From contig DDZS01000043.1 of assembly GCA_002346425.1 (NCBI GenBank), positions 1 to 6,472 on the forward strand: 6,472 nt of DNA, read 5' to 3'. Numbering within the stretch: position 1 is the first letter of the stretch; each line of letters opens with the position of its first letter. The position numbers and the translations under genes are program-made. Origin of the DNA: Alphaproteobacteria bacterium UBA3002. GTDB taxonomy: Bacteria; Pseudomonadota; Alphaproteobacteria; Rickettsiales; UBA3002. The notes beneath the pieces were generated by a model. That model saw only the letters and a list, made by a program, of their open reading frames with translations, did no database searches and was not told the origin of the DNA. Below, piece after piece: positions 1 through 5,050 of this stretch.

Positions 1-753
1 CGTCAGGGCTTTTCTCTTGTTGAGCTCTCTATCGTCCTCGTGATCTTAGGGCTACTCACCGGCGGTATCCTCACCGGCCAATCCCTCATCCGCGCAGCAG
101 AGTTGCGGAGTGTGATTACCGAGTTCCAACGCTTTCAAGTCGCCACCCATACGTTCCGCGAAAAATATTTCGCCATGCCCGGCGATATGCGTAACGCCAC
201 CGCCTTCTGGACCAGCGCCGGTGGTGATGGCACCAATGCAACCTGCGTTAACGCACAATCCAACGCCAGTAACGCGACCTGTAATGGCAATGGCGATGGA
301 AGAGTCGGAACAGCAGGAACGCTATATTCCGAACGTTTCACGGCATGGAAACATTTGGCGAATGCTGGTTTGGTCGAAGGAAATTACAGCGGAAAAACTA
401 CCGGCGCCTCTGGCACCTGGGCCGTTACTGCGGGAGTCAATGTACCCGCATCAAAAAATCAGAATGGGATTTACGATTTATATTTCGCTCCCTGTGCTGC
501 CTCGGAACTTTTTCTGGCGGCAAAATGCGATATCACACATATTACCCATTTTATAGCCTATCCCACCCCAGAAGAAACATGGTCCATGGATCAAAAACTG
601 GATGACGGGTCCCCGGTCTATGGTAGATTTAATGTTCATCGGCCAAGCTCTGTTGCATTTCCTAATAATTGCGCTAGTTCCGATGCCGCCAGCGCGGTGT
701 ATAATGTGAGTAACAAAAGCGCGCAGTGCCTGATTCATCTGAATATTGATTGA
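1..753 (+). CDS. Type IV pilin-like protein (prepilin), 5' end truncated by the window
   Basis: The reading frame is open from base 1 (RQG|FSLVELS...) to TGA at 751-753, giving 250 residues; the start codon and the first few leader residues lie outside the window. It shows a class III (prepilin) signal: Gly before Phe+1, Glu at +5, and a hydrophobic stretch of about 20 residues that would be the membrane anchor and filament-core helix. After the helix come PGDMRNATAFW (fragment residues 60-70), a Cys pair ending in CNGNGDG (Cys82 and Cys94), the W-K-HLANAGLVEGNYSG block, an ETWSMDQKLDDG block and a C-terminal Cys pair 19 residues apart. Two extra cysteines (PC...AKC) lie between. By family, the leader should be cut and Phe1 methylated by a prepilin peptidase, and the protein built into a pilus or pseudopilus. 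Major versus minor pilin cannot be decided. Its first 24 bases recur exactly in the next gene. Confidence 0.9.
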   Translation, partial: RQGFSLVELSIVLVILGLLTGGILTGQSLIRAAELRSVITEFQRFQVATHTFREKYFAMPGDMRNATAFWTSAGGDGTNATCVNAQSNASNATCNGNGDGRVGTAGTLYSERFTAWKHLANAGLVEGNYSGKTTGASGTWAVTAGVNVPASKNQNGIYDLYFAPCAASELFLAAKCDITHITHFIAYPTPEETWSMDQKLDDGSPVYGRFNVHRPSSVAFPNNCASSDAASAVYNVSNKSAQCLIHLNID

Positions 754-863
754 GCCAGCGCCATTCTCACGGCTAACACGTGGATGTTGCGCGGTGCGGA
801 TGTATATCGATTAACCGCGCCGCGTTTAACGTTAAATTAAGAATTATAGGCTAGGATAGGCGT
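754..863. promoter_or_regulatory. Gap between two pilin genes with a 7-bp hairpin and a 12-bp palindrome
   Basis: This 110-bp gap separates two co-directional pilin genes. It contains an inverted repeat GCGCGGT (789-795) / ACCGCGC (814-820) with an 18-nt loop, not followed by a T-run, so it is not a standard intrinsic terminator. A perfect 12-bp palindrome TTTAACGTTAAA follows at 825-836, in an AT-rich segment 27 bp before the next start codon. AGGATAGG at 853-860 is the likely ribosome-binding site of that gene. The hairpin could stabilise the upstream mRNA, and the palindrome could be an operator. No convincing -35/-10 pair was found, so the two genes may be co-transcribed. Confidence 0.35.
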
Positions 864-1643
864 ATGAAACATCACGCGACACTTCGTCAGGGCTTTTCTC
901 TTGTTGAGATTTCCGTCGTACTCATCATCATTGCATTGGTGGTCGGGGGCATTATGACCGGCAAGCATTTATTGCGCGCCTCGCAGATACGTAGTGTCGC
1001 CACCGAATATCAGCTCTATCGCAGCGCCTCGCAGCAATTCATCGAAACCTACAAGGCCCATCCCGGTGACTTTACGCAAGCGACCGATTATTGGGGCAGC
1101 ATGACCAATTGCACCGGCGCCTCGCCCTCTGGCACGGGCACGCAAACCTGTAACGGCAATGGCAGCCGCATGATCGAGCTGCCCAGCGCCGCGGGAAGGG
1201 TCGGCGAAAGCTTTACCTTCTGGCAGCATTTGTCCAATGCCGGGCTAATCACCGGACGTTTTACCGGTAAGGCCGGGCCCGGTAATTTGCAGGAAGCCAT
1301 TCTGGAAGTGAACATCCCCGATTCAAAAGTGACCGATGCGGGCTGGCATGTACGCCTATATGGCAACGCGGGAGATACAACACATTTTGCGACCCAAAAT
1401 GACAATCTGTTCATGTATGGCCGCCCCACGATTTATGGCACTAGCTGGCCTGCGCTGACGCCAAAAGAAGCCTGGAGCATCGACACCAAGCTCGATGACG
1501 GCTTACCAGGTCAAGGCTTTGTGATAGCCTACCTGCGCGATACCTGCACCAATTCCACCAGCGCCACCGATTACGCCAGCACCTATCTGTTATCGGAAAC
1601 AGACGTCGCCTGTGCGCTGCAGTTCACCGGCTGGGATAAGTAG
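864..1643 (+). CDS. Type IV pilin-like protein (prepilin), divergent member
   Basis: This encodes 259 residues. The start is ATG864, preceded by AGGATAGG; no other start gives a normal leader. The leader MKHHATLRQG (10 residues) ends in Gly before F11, and Glu lies at mature +5. The anchor is VVLIIIALVVGGIMTG, clearly different from the LVILGLLTGGILTGQ core of the other three pilins here. PGDFTQATDYW (67-77) replaces PGDMRNA. Cysteines are at 83 and 96 and at 228 and 250, probably two disulfides. WQHLSNAGLITGRFTGK (120-136) and KEAWSIDTKLDDGLPGQG (201-218) carry the family signature. The acidic loop after Cys96 is NGNGSRM, so the DGDG found in the paralogues is lost. This is probably a minor or specialised pilin of the same envelope machine; that role is inference. 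The gene ends in TAG and runs into palindromic repeats. Confidence 0.9.
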   Translation: MKHHATLRQGFSLVEISVVLIIIALVVGGIMTGKHLLRASQIRSVATEYQLYRSASQQFIETYKAHPGDFTQATDYWGSMTNCTGASPSGTGTQTCNGNGSRMIELPSAAGRVGESFTFWQHLSNAGLITGRFTGKAGPGNLQEAILEVNIPDSKVTDAGWHVRLYGNAGDTTHFATQNDNLFMYGRPTIYGTSWPALTPKEAWSIDTKLDDGLPGQGFVIAYLRDTCTNSTSATDYASTYLLSETDVACALQFTGWDK

Positions 1644-1651
1644 TTCTTTCC

Positions 1652-1670
1652 GCCAGCGCGTTGCGCTGGC
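1652..1670. repeat. GCCAGCGC palindrome, copy 1, just after the pilin stop codon
   Basis: A perfect 8-bp inverted repeat, GCCAGCGC / GCGCTGGC with loop GTT, starts 9 nt after the stop codon of the upstream pilin gene and follows a T-rich run (TTCTTTCCGCC). Nearly the same hairpin with loop TT lies at 6373-6390, again just after a stop codon and a T-run. The T-run is on the 5' side, so the structure does not read as an intrinsic terminator on either strand. It is better called a dispersed REP-like hairpin that may protect 3' ends. Confidence 0.7.
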
Positions 1671-1768
1671 TAGGGTTGCACGCTCGCCTCCTGCTCGCTC
1701 CGCAACGGCCTCGCCCTGCTCGGCGTCTCGGCCTGCTGGCCTCGTATCCATCGTATCGCTTGGACTGT
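1671..1768. other. C/T-rich non-coding stretch with degenerate CTCG/TGCTCG words
   Basis: No credible gene lies here. The + strand is pyrimidine-rich and repeats short words such as CTCGCCTCCTGCTCGC and CTCGCCCTGCTCGGC. GTTGC at 1675-1679 can pair with GCAAC downstream. It may be a decayed copy of a repeat like those beside it, since CGCTCCG also occurs on the complementary strand of the copy A region. I can say no more from sequence alone. Confidence 0.4.
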
Positions 1769-1769
1769 C

Positions 1770-1838
1770 ACCCCGTCGCATGACGGGGTCCGGGGCCACA
1801 CGCACCGACAGAACCAGACCCCGTGACACGCACGGGGT
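1770..1838. repeat. REP-like doublet: two inverted ACCCCGT hairpins (BIME-like)
   Basis: Hairpin 1 is ACCCCGTC (1770-1777), loop GCAT, GACGGGGT (1782-1789). Hairpin 2 is ACCCCGTG (1818-1825), loop ACACG, CACGGGGT (1831-1838). Both stems are perfect 8-mers. Read on the opposite strand, the second unit begins GTTACCCCGTG and ends CACGGGGTCTGG, matching the first unit (GTCACCCCGTC...GACGGGGTCCGG), so the two are inverted copies about 28 bp apart. GTCAnCCC...GGGnTCC palindromes are common as intergenic repeats in alphaproteobacteria. The place between convergent 3' ends is typical of REP/BIME elements. Neither stem has a following T-run. Confidence 0.75.
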
Positions 1839-1857
1839 AACGACTTATCATTATGAA

Positions 1858-1936
1858 GAACCGCGGTCAGTAGACCGCGTCTGCCAAGAGCCGCCGAAAG
1901 GCGCAAAGCGAAGCGTTTGCAGTAGGCAAACCGGAG
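1858..1936 (+). repeat. Three-hairpin structured repeat, copy A
   Basis: On + the order is hairpin I CGCGGTC-AGTA-GACCGCG (1862-1879), a linker with TGCCA, hairpin II CGCC-GAAA-GGCG (1892-1903) with a GNRA loop, a linker, hairpin III GTTTGC-AGTAG-GCAAAC (1915-1931), then CGGAG. The complement of 6398-6470 shows the same order, loops and flanks with different stem bases (copy B). Both copies lie in the same orientation relative to the gene ending next to them. Strand is given as + because the GNRA loop reads that way; the true sense strand is not proven. It may be a structured RNA or a non-autonomous repeat. GGAGCGCAAG and GGAGCGTAAG follow at 1933-1960 and may extend the element. Confidence 0.6.
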
Positions 1937-1972
1937 CGCAAGTCTGGAGCGTAAGCGGAAGACAGAACAATC

Positions 1973-2012
1973 ATGCATTAGCTTTTTCGCCTATGCGAAA
2001 AAACTAATGCAT
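1973..2012. repeat. Long near-perfect inverted repeat overlapping a stop codon
   Basis: ATGCATTAG (1973-1981) plus TTTTTCGC (1983-1990) pairs with GCGAAAAA (1995-2002) plus CTAATGCAT (2004-2012). This gives 17 pairs with one C/A mismatch and a CTAT loop. The right arm includes the stop codon (CTA at 2004-2006) and the last two codons of the gene on the - strand. It could act as a two-way 3' barrier between convergent genes. The T-runs sit inside the stem, so it is not a textbook terminator. Each arm carries an AG-T-run-CGC word that also occurs after other stop codons here. Confidence 0.7.
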
Positions 2013-2777
2013 CGTGGGTCGGCGGTGCAGGTCGGGTTGATAGAGCATATTGGCACGCAGTTTCGGGAACACGCCTTCGTGCAGCGGGTCGCCGGGGCGC
2101 GCCTGAAAACGCGGAGCTTTGCAGCGGTAGCGTTTCCACAACACGCCCTCTTCCGCCAGCAAGGCATTCAAATAATCCGCGCCTTTTAGTGGGTCCCAAT
2201 GGCTTTCGGCGACCGTGTCGGCCATCGCGACCATATCGTCGAACATCTGCAATAACGGCCCCGGCCGGAAGCGCGCAAAACACTCCGCCTGCATCACCCG
2301 ATCTGCCGCCATGCGCAAGCTGCGCAGATACACATCCGGCAGTGGCAGATAAGCCTGCCGCGCGGCCAGCATGCGTTTTAAGCGGCGCCGCAAAATCGCG
2401 TTGCGCTCTTCAATCGGCCGCTCAAATCGCTCTTCCACCATCACGGGTTCATAGCGCGCTTTTTCCATTTCCGCTTCCATGACAAAGGTCTGCACCAGCG
2501 GGCTATCATTGCGCGTCATCGCAGCAAATTGCGCTTCGGATTCGCTTTGCGATAGCCAGCCTTCCGCCGCGATCGCCGCCGCGATATTCACCAGATCCGC
2601 CATCAATTGCGTCACCTTCACGCCGGGCAGATAATGCAGGTCGACCATGCCGGTAATCCGCCGCGCCGCCGCGCGCATCTGTTCATAACAATTCGGATAA
2701 AGCACCGCGCCCGAGTCGCTTAACTGCTCGTAAAACCCATCCAGAATATCAAGAAAATCATCCGTCGCGCGCTTCAT
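2004..2777 (-). CDS. Protein of unknown function, 257 aa, predicted helical
   Basis: The frame runs from ATG (complement of 2775-2777) to TAG (complement of 2004-2006). I do not recognise the family. The product looks soluble and mostly alpha-helical: no signal peptide and no clear membrane span, with the most hydrophobic helix around residues 57-72 (QLMADLVNIAAAIAAE). Residues 100-140 are highly charged, with a basic patch RRRLKRMLAAR (130-140). Two cysteines (30, 166) precede one in the C-terminal RYRCKAPRF segment (about 219). The tail is basic and proline-containing. A -10-like hexamer lies only 5 nt before the ATG and there is no Shine-Dalgarno, suggesting leaderless translation and expression independent of the upstream pilin pair. 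The last codons lie inside a long inverted repeat. Codon use resembles its neighbours. Confidence 0.75.
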   Translation of the reverse strand: MKRATDDFLDILDGFYEQLSDSGAVLYPNCYEQMRAAARRITGMVDLHYLPGVKVTQLMADLVNIAAAIAAEGWLSQSESEAQFAAMTRNDSPLVQTFVMEAEMEKARYEPVMVEERFERPIEERNAILRRRLKRMLAARQAYLPLPDVYLRSLRMAADRVMQAECFARFRPGPLLQMFDDMVAMADTVAESHWDPLKGADYLNALLAEEGVLWKRYRCKAPRFQARPGDPLHEGVFPKLRANMLYQPDLHRRPTMH

Positions 2778-2782
2778 ACGCT

Positions 2783-2810
2783 ATCATAGCACATCCGCCA
2801 GAAACCGCAA
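2783..2810 (-). promoter_or_regulatory. Candidate leaderless promoter for the 257-aa gene
   Basis: On the - strand, TTGCGG (complement of 2805-2810), a 16-bp spacer and TATGAT (complement of 2783-2788) form a sigma-70-type promoter, with TG one base before the -10 (extended -10). Only 5 nt separate the -10 from the ATG at 2777, so the predicted transcript starts at or very near the A of the start codon. No Shine-Dalgarno exists there. Confidence 0.5.
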
Positions 2811-2856
2811 AGTGCGATATGTGATGCGCTGCACGCCTGCGCCTATTTGCCTCCTT

Positions 2857-2871
2857 GAATGCTAACCATTC
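2857..2871 (-). other. Small hairpin after the pilin pair
   Basis: GAATG (2857-2861) and CATTC (2867-2871) form a perfect 5-bp stem with a 5-nt loop, 9 nt beyond the last base of the upstream pilin gene on the - strand. No T-run follows. It could be a weak 3' end structure for the pilin transcript, or chance. On the - strand it is followed directly by AAGGAGG (complement of 2850-2856), a strong Shine-Dalgarno-like word with no start codon at a useful distance. Confidence 0.25.
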
Positions 2872-2880
2872 GCGCGGCGG

Positions 2881-3669
2881 TCAATACGGCTGACGATAAT
2901 AGACCTCACATCCTTTACTGGTTGCGCTTAGTTGATATTTGCCCGAAAAATCGGTGCGAGAGGTAGAGGTGGTGCATTCTGAAGTCCACGGCCGGGCAAT
3001 CACTTTGCCCTGCGCGGGCAATCCGTCGTCCATTTTGGTGTCAATGTTCCACGTCTCTTCCGGCGTTAATGTTCTACCGGTTCCCACTGTCCCTGTAGCG
3101 AGGGAATTTCCTAAATCGATGGCATACGCGCTCGCCGTTGAGCCTGATCCACCAGGGTTAAAATTGCGTGCCCGCCAATACATGTTGGATAATTTACTAA
3201 ACGGCACATTTTGTCCCGCCGTTAGCTCCCCTGCGCTATCCATCAGTCCGGTAAAGCTGCCTTCGATCAACCCGGCCAACGCCAATTGATGCCAGAATTG
3301 GTATTCTTCCGCTGTGACATTCGGGGCACTTACCCCACTCGATACCGAGCCATCCCCATCGCCATTACACGTTCCCGGCGACCCATTGACCACGGCCGCA
3401 TCCGCACAGGCGGTCGCATTATCTCCCCAGAATTGCGTGGCATTGCGCATGTCGCCCGGAATCGCAAAATATTTATCGCGAAAACTATGCGCTGCAGTCT
3501 GATACAATTTCATTTCCGTCACCACACTGCGCAATTCCGCCGCGCGAATCAGCGATTGCCCCGTCAATATCCCACCCGTCAACAGGCCGAGAATCACCAG
3601 CACGATGGACAATTCGACTAAACTAAATCCTTGCTTCATTTGGGTCTTCGTATGCATAATATCTGGCAT
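2881..3669 (-). CDS. Type IV pilin-like protein (prepilin), second gene of the minus-strand pair
   Basis: 262 residues from ATG at 3669 to TGA at 2881. The start lies 9 nt after the stop of the preceding pilin gene, which suggests translational coupling. In-frame ATGs at 3657 and 3639 would give shorter leaders (MHTKTQMKQG or MKQG), and no start has a strong Shine-Dalgarno. Cleavage is expected after Gly14, giving mature FSLVE with Glu5. The anchor SIVLVILGLLTGGILTG is the same as in the 1-753 and 3679-4458 pilins. PGDMRNATQFW lies at 71-81 and CNGDGDG at 101-107, a D-x-D-G loop that may bind a metal. Cysteines at 88 and 101 and at 232 and 254 fit two disulfides. TPEETWNIDTKMDDGLPAQG (202-221) is the family signature. 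The 5' coding DNA closely matches the neighbouring gene, while the 3' half differs. It is probably a structural pilin of the same machine. Confidence 0.9.
   Translation of the reverse strand: MPDIMHTKTQMKQGFSLVELSIVLVILGLLTGGILTGQSLIRAAELRSVVTEMKLYQTAAHSFRDKYFAIPGDMRNATQFWGDNATACADAAVVNGSPGTCNGDGDGSVSSGVSAPNVTAEEYQFWHQLALAGLIEGSFTGLMDSAGELTAGQNVPFSKLSNMYWRARNFNPGGSGSTASAYAIDLGNSLATGTVGTGRTLTPEETWNIDTKMDDGLPAQGKVIARPWTSECTTSTSRTDFSGKYQLSATSKGCEVYYRQPY
3569..3603 (-). repeat. 35-bp exact direct repeat in the pilin 5' coding region (copy 1)
   Basis: These 35 bases are identical to 4388-4422 and encode the VLVILGLLTGG core of two adjacent pilins. The surrounding 110 bases or so agree at roughly 90% by eye, and matching DNA returns around the PGDMRNA codons. 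The + strand pilin at 1-753 has nearly the same residues with very different codons, so protein conservation alone does not explain the identity. Recent duplication or gene conversion within the minus-strand pair is likely. Confidence 0.8.
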
Positions 3670-3678
3670 TATTCTATC

Positions 3679-4458
3679 TCAGCGCAGCAACCAAATGCCG
3701 TGGCAGCCTAAATTGGTGCGCGATACTTGATAGACGGCGGTCGCTGCCACGCTGGTATCGGCACAACTGGGCCGCTGGCTATTCATATATTGCTGAAATT
3801 TTCCCATGCCGGGCCGGCCATCGTCCAGTTTCGTATCCAGATTCCAGGCCTCCTCCGCCGTAAAAATCTGGGAATCGCCATCCAGATTCGACGTGCCATT
3901 ATACGCACCGATCATCAATACATTTACCCCCGTGGGGATTGGCGAAAACATAAAACTACTGAGGGCCGTATCGTTTGTACAGGTAAAACTATATAAGCCG
4001 TTAGAGAATCGGGCGCGCGGCGAATTCACTCCGGGACTCACTTCTGCTGTGGTGCCTCCTACAGGGACGCCACTATAGCTGCCTTCAATCAGTCCGGCAT
4101 TGGCCAGCTGTTGCCATGCACGGAATCTTTCGTCACTCACCGTTCCAACGGTACGTCGTTCAATCACACCATCACCATCGCCATTGCAGGTTTGTGTGCG
4201 TGTGGTTTGCACGGTGTTGGTCGGGCAGCCATTCGGGTCCGTCCCCCAAAAACTTTCCGCATTGCGCATGTCGCCCGGCATCGCGAAATATTTATCTCTG
4301 AAACTATATGCTGCCGATTGAAACCCTTGAATCTGCGTCACCACACTGCGCAATTCCGATGCACGAATTAGCGATTGGCCAGTCAGAATCCCACCCGTCA
4401 ACAGGCCGAGAATCACCAGCACAATCGACAATTCGACTAAACTAAATCCGCGTTGCAT
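3679..4458 (-). CDS. Type IV pilin-like protein (prepilin), first gene of the minus-strand pair
   Basis: 259 residues, starting at ATG 4458 with AAGGAA (complement of 4463-4468) 4 nt upstream. The leader is minimal, MQRG, cleaved before F5, with Glu at mature +5. The hydrophobic core is SIVLVILGLLTGGILTG, then PGDMRNAESFW (61-71), Cys78 and Cys91 ending in CNGDGDGVIE, RFRAWQQLANAGLIEGSYSG (111-130), an unpaired Cys160, EEAWNLDTKLDDGRPGMG (202-219) and Cys232 and Cys252. Four of the five cysteines match the paralogues. As the promoter-proximal gene with the best ribosome site, it may be the more abundant pilin of this pair; that is inference. Export through the inner membrane and processing by a prepilin peptidase are expected from the family. 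The next pilin gene follows after 9 nt. Confidence 0.9.
   Translation of the reverse strand: MQRGFSLVELSIVLVILGLLTGGILTGQSLIRASELRSVVTQIQGFQSAAYSFRDKYFAMPGDMRNAESFWGTDPNGCPTNTVQTTRTQTCNGDGDGVIERRTVGTVSDERFRAWQQLANAGLIEGSYSGVPVGGTTAEVSPGVNSPRARFSNGLYSFTCTNDTALSSFMFSPIPTGVNVLMIGAYNGTSNLDGDSQIFTAEEAWNLDTKLDDGRPGMGKFQQYMNSQRPSCADTSVAATAVYQVSRTNLGCHGIWLLR
4388..4422 (-). repeat. 35-bp exact direct repeat in the pilin 5' coding region (copy 2)
   Basis: Partner of the copy at 3569-3603, 819 bp apart in the same orientation. Recombination between the two would delete one pilin gene's worth of DNA and leave a fused gene with the 5' end of one and the 3' end of the other. Confidence 0.8.
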
Positions 4459-4605
4459 GCGCTTCCTTTCGCTTGATGGGTTTAGTGTAGCGTATAAATG
4501 TTAACATAAGATTAAGGCAAAAAGCGCCTGTATTCCAATAGGCTGCACACTCCATAGCGTCTTTTTATTTCCTTGCCGCTACACTTCCAAAAAAAGGAGC
4601 GACCT
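4459..4605. promoter_or_regulatory. Divergent promoter region with palindrome and hairpin
   Basis: This 147-bp gap divides the minus-strand pilin pair from a plus-strand gene. Both sides carry GCTACACT: TACACT on - (complement of 4484-4489) for the pilins, and TACACT on + (4580-4585) for the other gene. Both are -10-like, but neither has a good -35, so these are weak calls. A perfect palindrome ATGTTAACAT lies at 4498-4507. A hairpin with stem GCCTGT/ATAGGC and a 6-nt loop lies at 4526-4543. AAGGAG at 4594-4599 is the ribosome site of the + gene. The palindrome, placed near the pilin promoter, is a possible operator. Confidence 0.4.
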
Positions 4606-5001
4606 ATGTCACAGGAATCAATGGAACGTACCAAGAAAATTCTTTCAGAGGAAGAGGCCGATATCGCCACGGCGCTGGTCGCCAGCGCGAATGAATTAAA
4701 GAAGCGCAATTACATCGTGCCCGTCGGCGAAAACCGGATGTATCCCGCCTCGCATCTCGGGGAAATGCTCACCTTCCTCGCCTCGCTGCACAACGAATAC
4801 GAACGCGAAGGCACCTTGAAAAGCCCGGTCGCCACACGCTGGCTGAAAGGCGATTTGCCGTTTGAGCAGCTCTTCGTTATCGAAATCACCGCCGAGCAAT
4901 TCCCCGACTTCCTGCGCGCCGCCATCACCCACGACCCGTTGCAACATTTCACCCTCACCAACGCCGAATGGGACGCCATCCACACGCTTTGCCGCGTGTA
5001 G
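4606..5001 (+). CDS. Small protein of unknown function, 131 aa
   Basis: ATG4606 is chosen because AAGGAG at 4594-4599 sits 6 nt before it; a longer TTG-initiated frame from 4573 would overlap this ribosome site. The product, MSQESMERTKKIL..., is soluble with no signal peptide or membrane span. An acidic/basic N-terminal helix (residues 1-34) is followed by YIVPVGENRMYPASHLGEML (36-55), a helix around 55-68, and a C-terminal helical part with HFTLTNAEWDAIHTL (114-128). It has a single cysteine (129). I do not recognise a family and see no catalytic motif. It is divergent from the pilin pair and may share regulation with it, but nothing shows a shared function. Its last codons form an intrinsic terminator, so it is probably a single-gene transcript. 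Confidence 0.8.
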   Translation: MSQESMERTKKILSEEEADIATALVASANELKKRNYIVPVGENRMYPASHLGEMLTFLASLHNEYEREGTLKSPVATRWLKGDLPFEQLFVIEITAEQFPDFLRAAITHDPLQHFTLTNAEWDAIHTLCRV

Positions 5002-5007
5002 TTTTTT
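4982..5007 (+). terminator. Intrinsic terminator overlapping the stop codon of the 131-aa gene
   Basis: ACACGC (4982-4987), a 6-nt loop, GCGTGT (4994-4999), then AG and six T (5002-5007). The stem is a perfect 6-mer formed by the last codons, and its final T is the first base of the TAG stop. This is the clearest intrinsic terminator in the window. CGCC follows the T-run. Confidence 0.75.
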
Positions 5008-5012
5008 CGCCT

Positions 5013-5043
5013 TCACAATTCCTTAATATATCGCGGCTATACT
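5013..5043 (+). promoter_or_regulatory. Candidate leaderless promoter for the 435-aa gene
   Basis: TTCACA (5013-5018), a 19-bp spacer and TATACT (5038-5043) resemble a sigma-70 promoter. The start codon is at 5051, 7 nt after the -10, so transcription would start at or next to the ATG. No Shine-Dalgarno is present. The upstream terminator at 4982-5007 means the gene needs its own promoter. Confidence 0.5.
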
Positions 5044-5050
5044 GCGCGGT

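Noticed and set aside
1..753. Pilin genes as T2SS pseudopilin genes (gspG/gspH type)
   Set aside because: The prepilin leader is shared, but at about 250 residues with two Cys pairs the proteins are longer than typical GspG/H, and no gsp neighbours are present; no symbol was assigned.
1652..1670. GCCAGCGC hairpin as an intrinsic terminator
   Set aside because: The T-run lies before the stem on + and no T-run follows on either strand; the same holds for the copy at 6373-6390.
1644..2003. CRISPR array or tRNA/rRNA gene in the repeat-rich gap
   Set aside because: There are no evenly spaced direct repeats and no cloverleaf; the repeats are unrelated inverted hairpins.
1612..2007. Open frame of about 130 codons on + through the intergenic region
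   Set aside because: It runs across REP palindromes, starts inside the pilin gene, and its product is Arg/Ser/Pro-rich with low complexity; no ribosome site.
2784..2834. Possible 16-codon peptide on - (GTG start) after a strong AAGGAGG
   Set aside because: The ribosome-like site is 15 nt from the GTG, too far, and the frame overlaps the proposed promoter of the 257-aa gene.
4509..4540. Possible sigma-54 promoter for the minus-strand pilins (GG...GC)
   Set aside because: The GG and GC are 8 nt apart instead of 10, and the rest does not fit the consensus.
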